Shown: positions 5,685 to 6,006 of the stretch, piece after piece
How positions within the stretch are numbered: the stretch's first letter is position 1
How the letters are laid out: each line of letters begins with the position of its first letter
DNA from: Chitinophagaceae bacterium
Lineage (GTDB): Bacteria; Bacteroidota; Bacteroidia; Chitinophagales; Chitinophagaceae
Assembly: GCA_008080615.1 (NCBI GenBank)
Contig: VIKJ01000077.1
Coordinates: 1 to 6,006 of the forward strand
Direction of reading: 5' to 3'
DNA: 6,006 nt
Position numbers and translations under genes: made by a program
Notes under the pieces: generated by a model
The model's database searches: none
The model's input: only the letters and a program-made list of their open reading frames with translations
Told to the model about the DNA's origin: nothing

Positions 5685-6006
5685 TTAGTGTTTGTTTAAA
5701 AATTCACGTCCTTCAACTGAAATCATTTCATGGCTCCAAGGTGGATCAAAGGTTAAATCTATTTCAGCCTCGTATTCGGGGAAGCTTAATTTCAAATTTT
5801 CTTTCACAGCATTCGTTATAGATTCACCCATCGGGCAGAATTGTGTGGTAAGCGTCATTGCACAATAAATCTTCTTTTCATTTTCATCAAAATCTAATTG
5901 ATAAATCAAGCCCAAATCAATAATATTTAACCCTATTTCAGGATCCATAACATTTTGCAGCGCCGCCAAAGCTACTGTGCTTTTTATATTGTTATTTGTA
6001 ATTACA
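5685..6006 (-). CDS. DUF59/MIP18 (SufT/PaaD-like) metal-sulfur cluster assembly factor, 5' end outside window
   Basis: This is a small Fe-S cluster assembly/carrier protein of the DUF59 (MIP18) family; relatives help mature Fe-S proteins. Visible hallmarks are DPEIGLNIIDLGLIY, the conserved Cys in TQFCPMGESI (codon 5835-5837), and the C-terminal DPPWSHEMISVEGREFL. The frame stays open from the stop at 5685-5687 through the right edge of the window; a TTG at 5967-5969 lies in that frame, but the upstream residues (KSTVA before LAALQNVMDPEIG) look like the normal first helix of the family, so the real start probably lies beyond base 6006. At least 106 codons are therefore present, close to full length. 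The stop abuts the Rrf2 ATG without a gap. Pairing of this family with Rrf2 regulators fits a feedback design in which the regulator reports cluster supply. Confidence 0.9.
   Translation of the reverse strand, partial: VITNNNIKSTVALAALQNVMDPEIGLNIIDLGLIYQLDFDENEKKIYCAMTLTTQFCPMGESITNAVKENLKLSFPEYEAEIDLTFDPPWSHEMISVEGREFLNKH

Noticed and set aside
5967..5969. TTG as the start of the DUF59 gene
   Set aside because: The frame stays open to the window edge and the residues upstream resemble the family's first helix, so the start most likely lies outside.
1..6006. CRISPR, tRNA/rRNA, insertion sequence or phage signatures
   Set aside because: Nothing of these kinds was seen: no regularly spaced repeats, no transposase or integrase motifs, no tRNA-like folds noticed by eye.

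Overview
The window looks like a piece of a Bacteroidota chromosome, plausibly the Sphingobacteriia/Chitinophagia side. By eye it is strongly AT-rich. Most stops are TAA, there is almost no Shine-Dalgarno sequence before the starts, and the genes are packed end to end. The families present (NorB-like oxidase, Rrf2 regulator with a DUF59 partner, a 600-residue FMN-barrel protein) fit Bacteroidota. The assignment rests on style and protein flavour, not on a marker gene.

Layout: two convergent units. The plus-strand unit (1-1468) holds the 3' two thirds or more of a nitric-oxide-reductase-like (NorB/cbb3-like) heme-copper membrane protein, overlapped by 17 nt with a 6-carboxytetrahydropterin synthase (QueD/PTPS) gene. 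The minus-strand unit (6006 down to 1480) reads, in transcription order: a DUF59/MIP18-type Fe-S assembly factor (5' end outside the window), an Rrf2 regulator with three cysteines, an 85-bp gap with a 10-bp inverted repeat, a 603-residue nitronate-monooxygenase-like flavoprotein, a U32 'peptidase' family Fe-S protein, a small single-cluster ferredoxin and a YhbP-type FMN-binding split-barrel protein. The last four genes overlap one another by 4-20 nt and are almost certainly one transcript. The two units meet tail to tail with only 11 nt between stops.

How they may work together (inference): nearly every product carries or handles an Fe-S cluster, flavin or heme. An Rrf2 protein of this kind typically senses Fe-S status or NO (IscR/NsrR relatives), its partner delivers Fe-S, and the operon after the inverted repeat encodes flavin and Fe-S enzymes, with a NOR-like oxidase next door. 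This suggests a module for oxygen limitation or nitrosative stress, possibly including oxygen-independent RNA or cofactor hydroxylation by the U32 protein with the ferredoxin as donor.

The most striking observations are: (1) the NOR-like subunit lacks the helix-VI FeB histidine and has Met where the low-spin heme His is expected; (2) the 603-aa flavoprotein has a C-terminal half with conserved-looking cysteines that I cannot match to a known domain; (3) the ferredoxin is unusually basic and is coupled to a U32 protein, recalling the proximity of yhbP and ubiU in E. coli.
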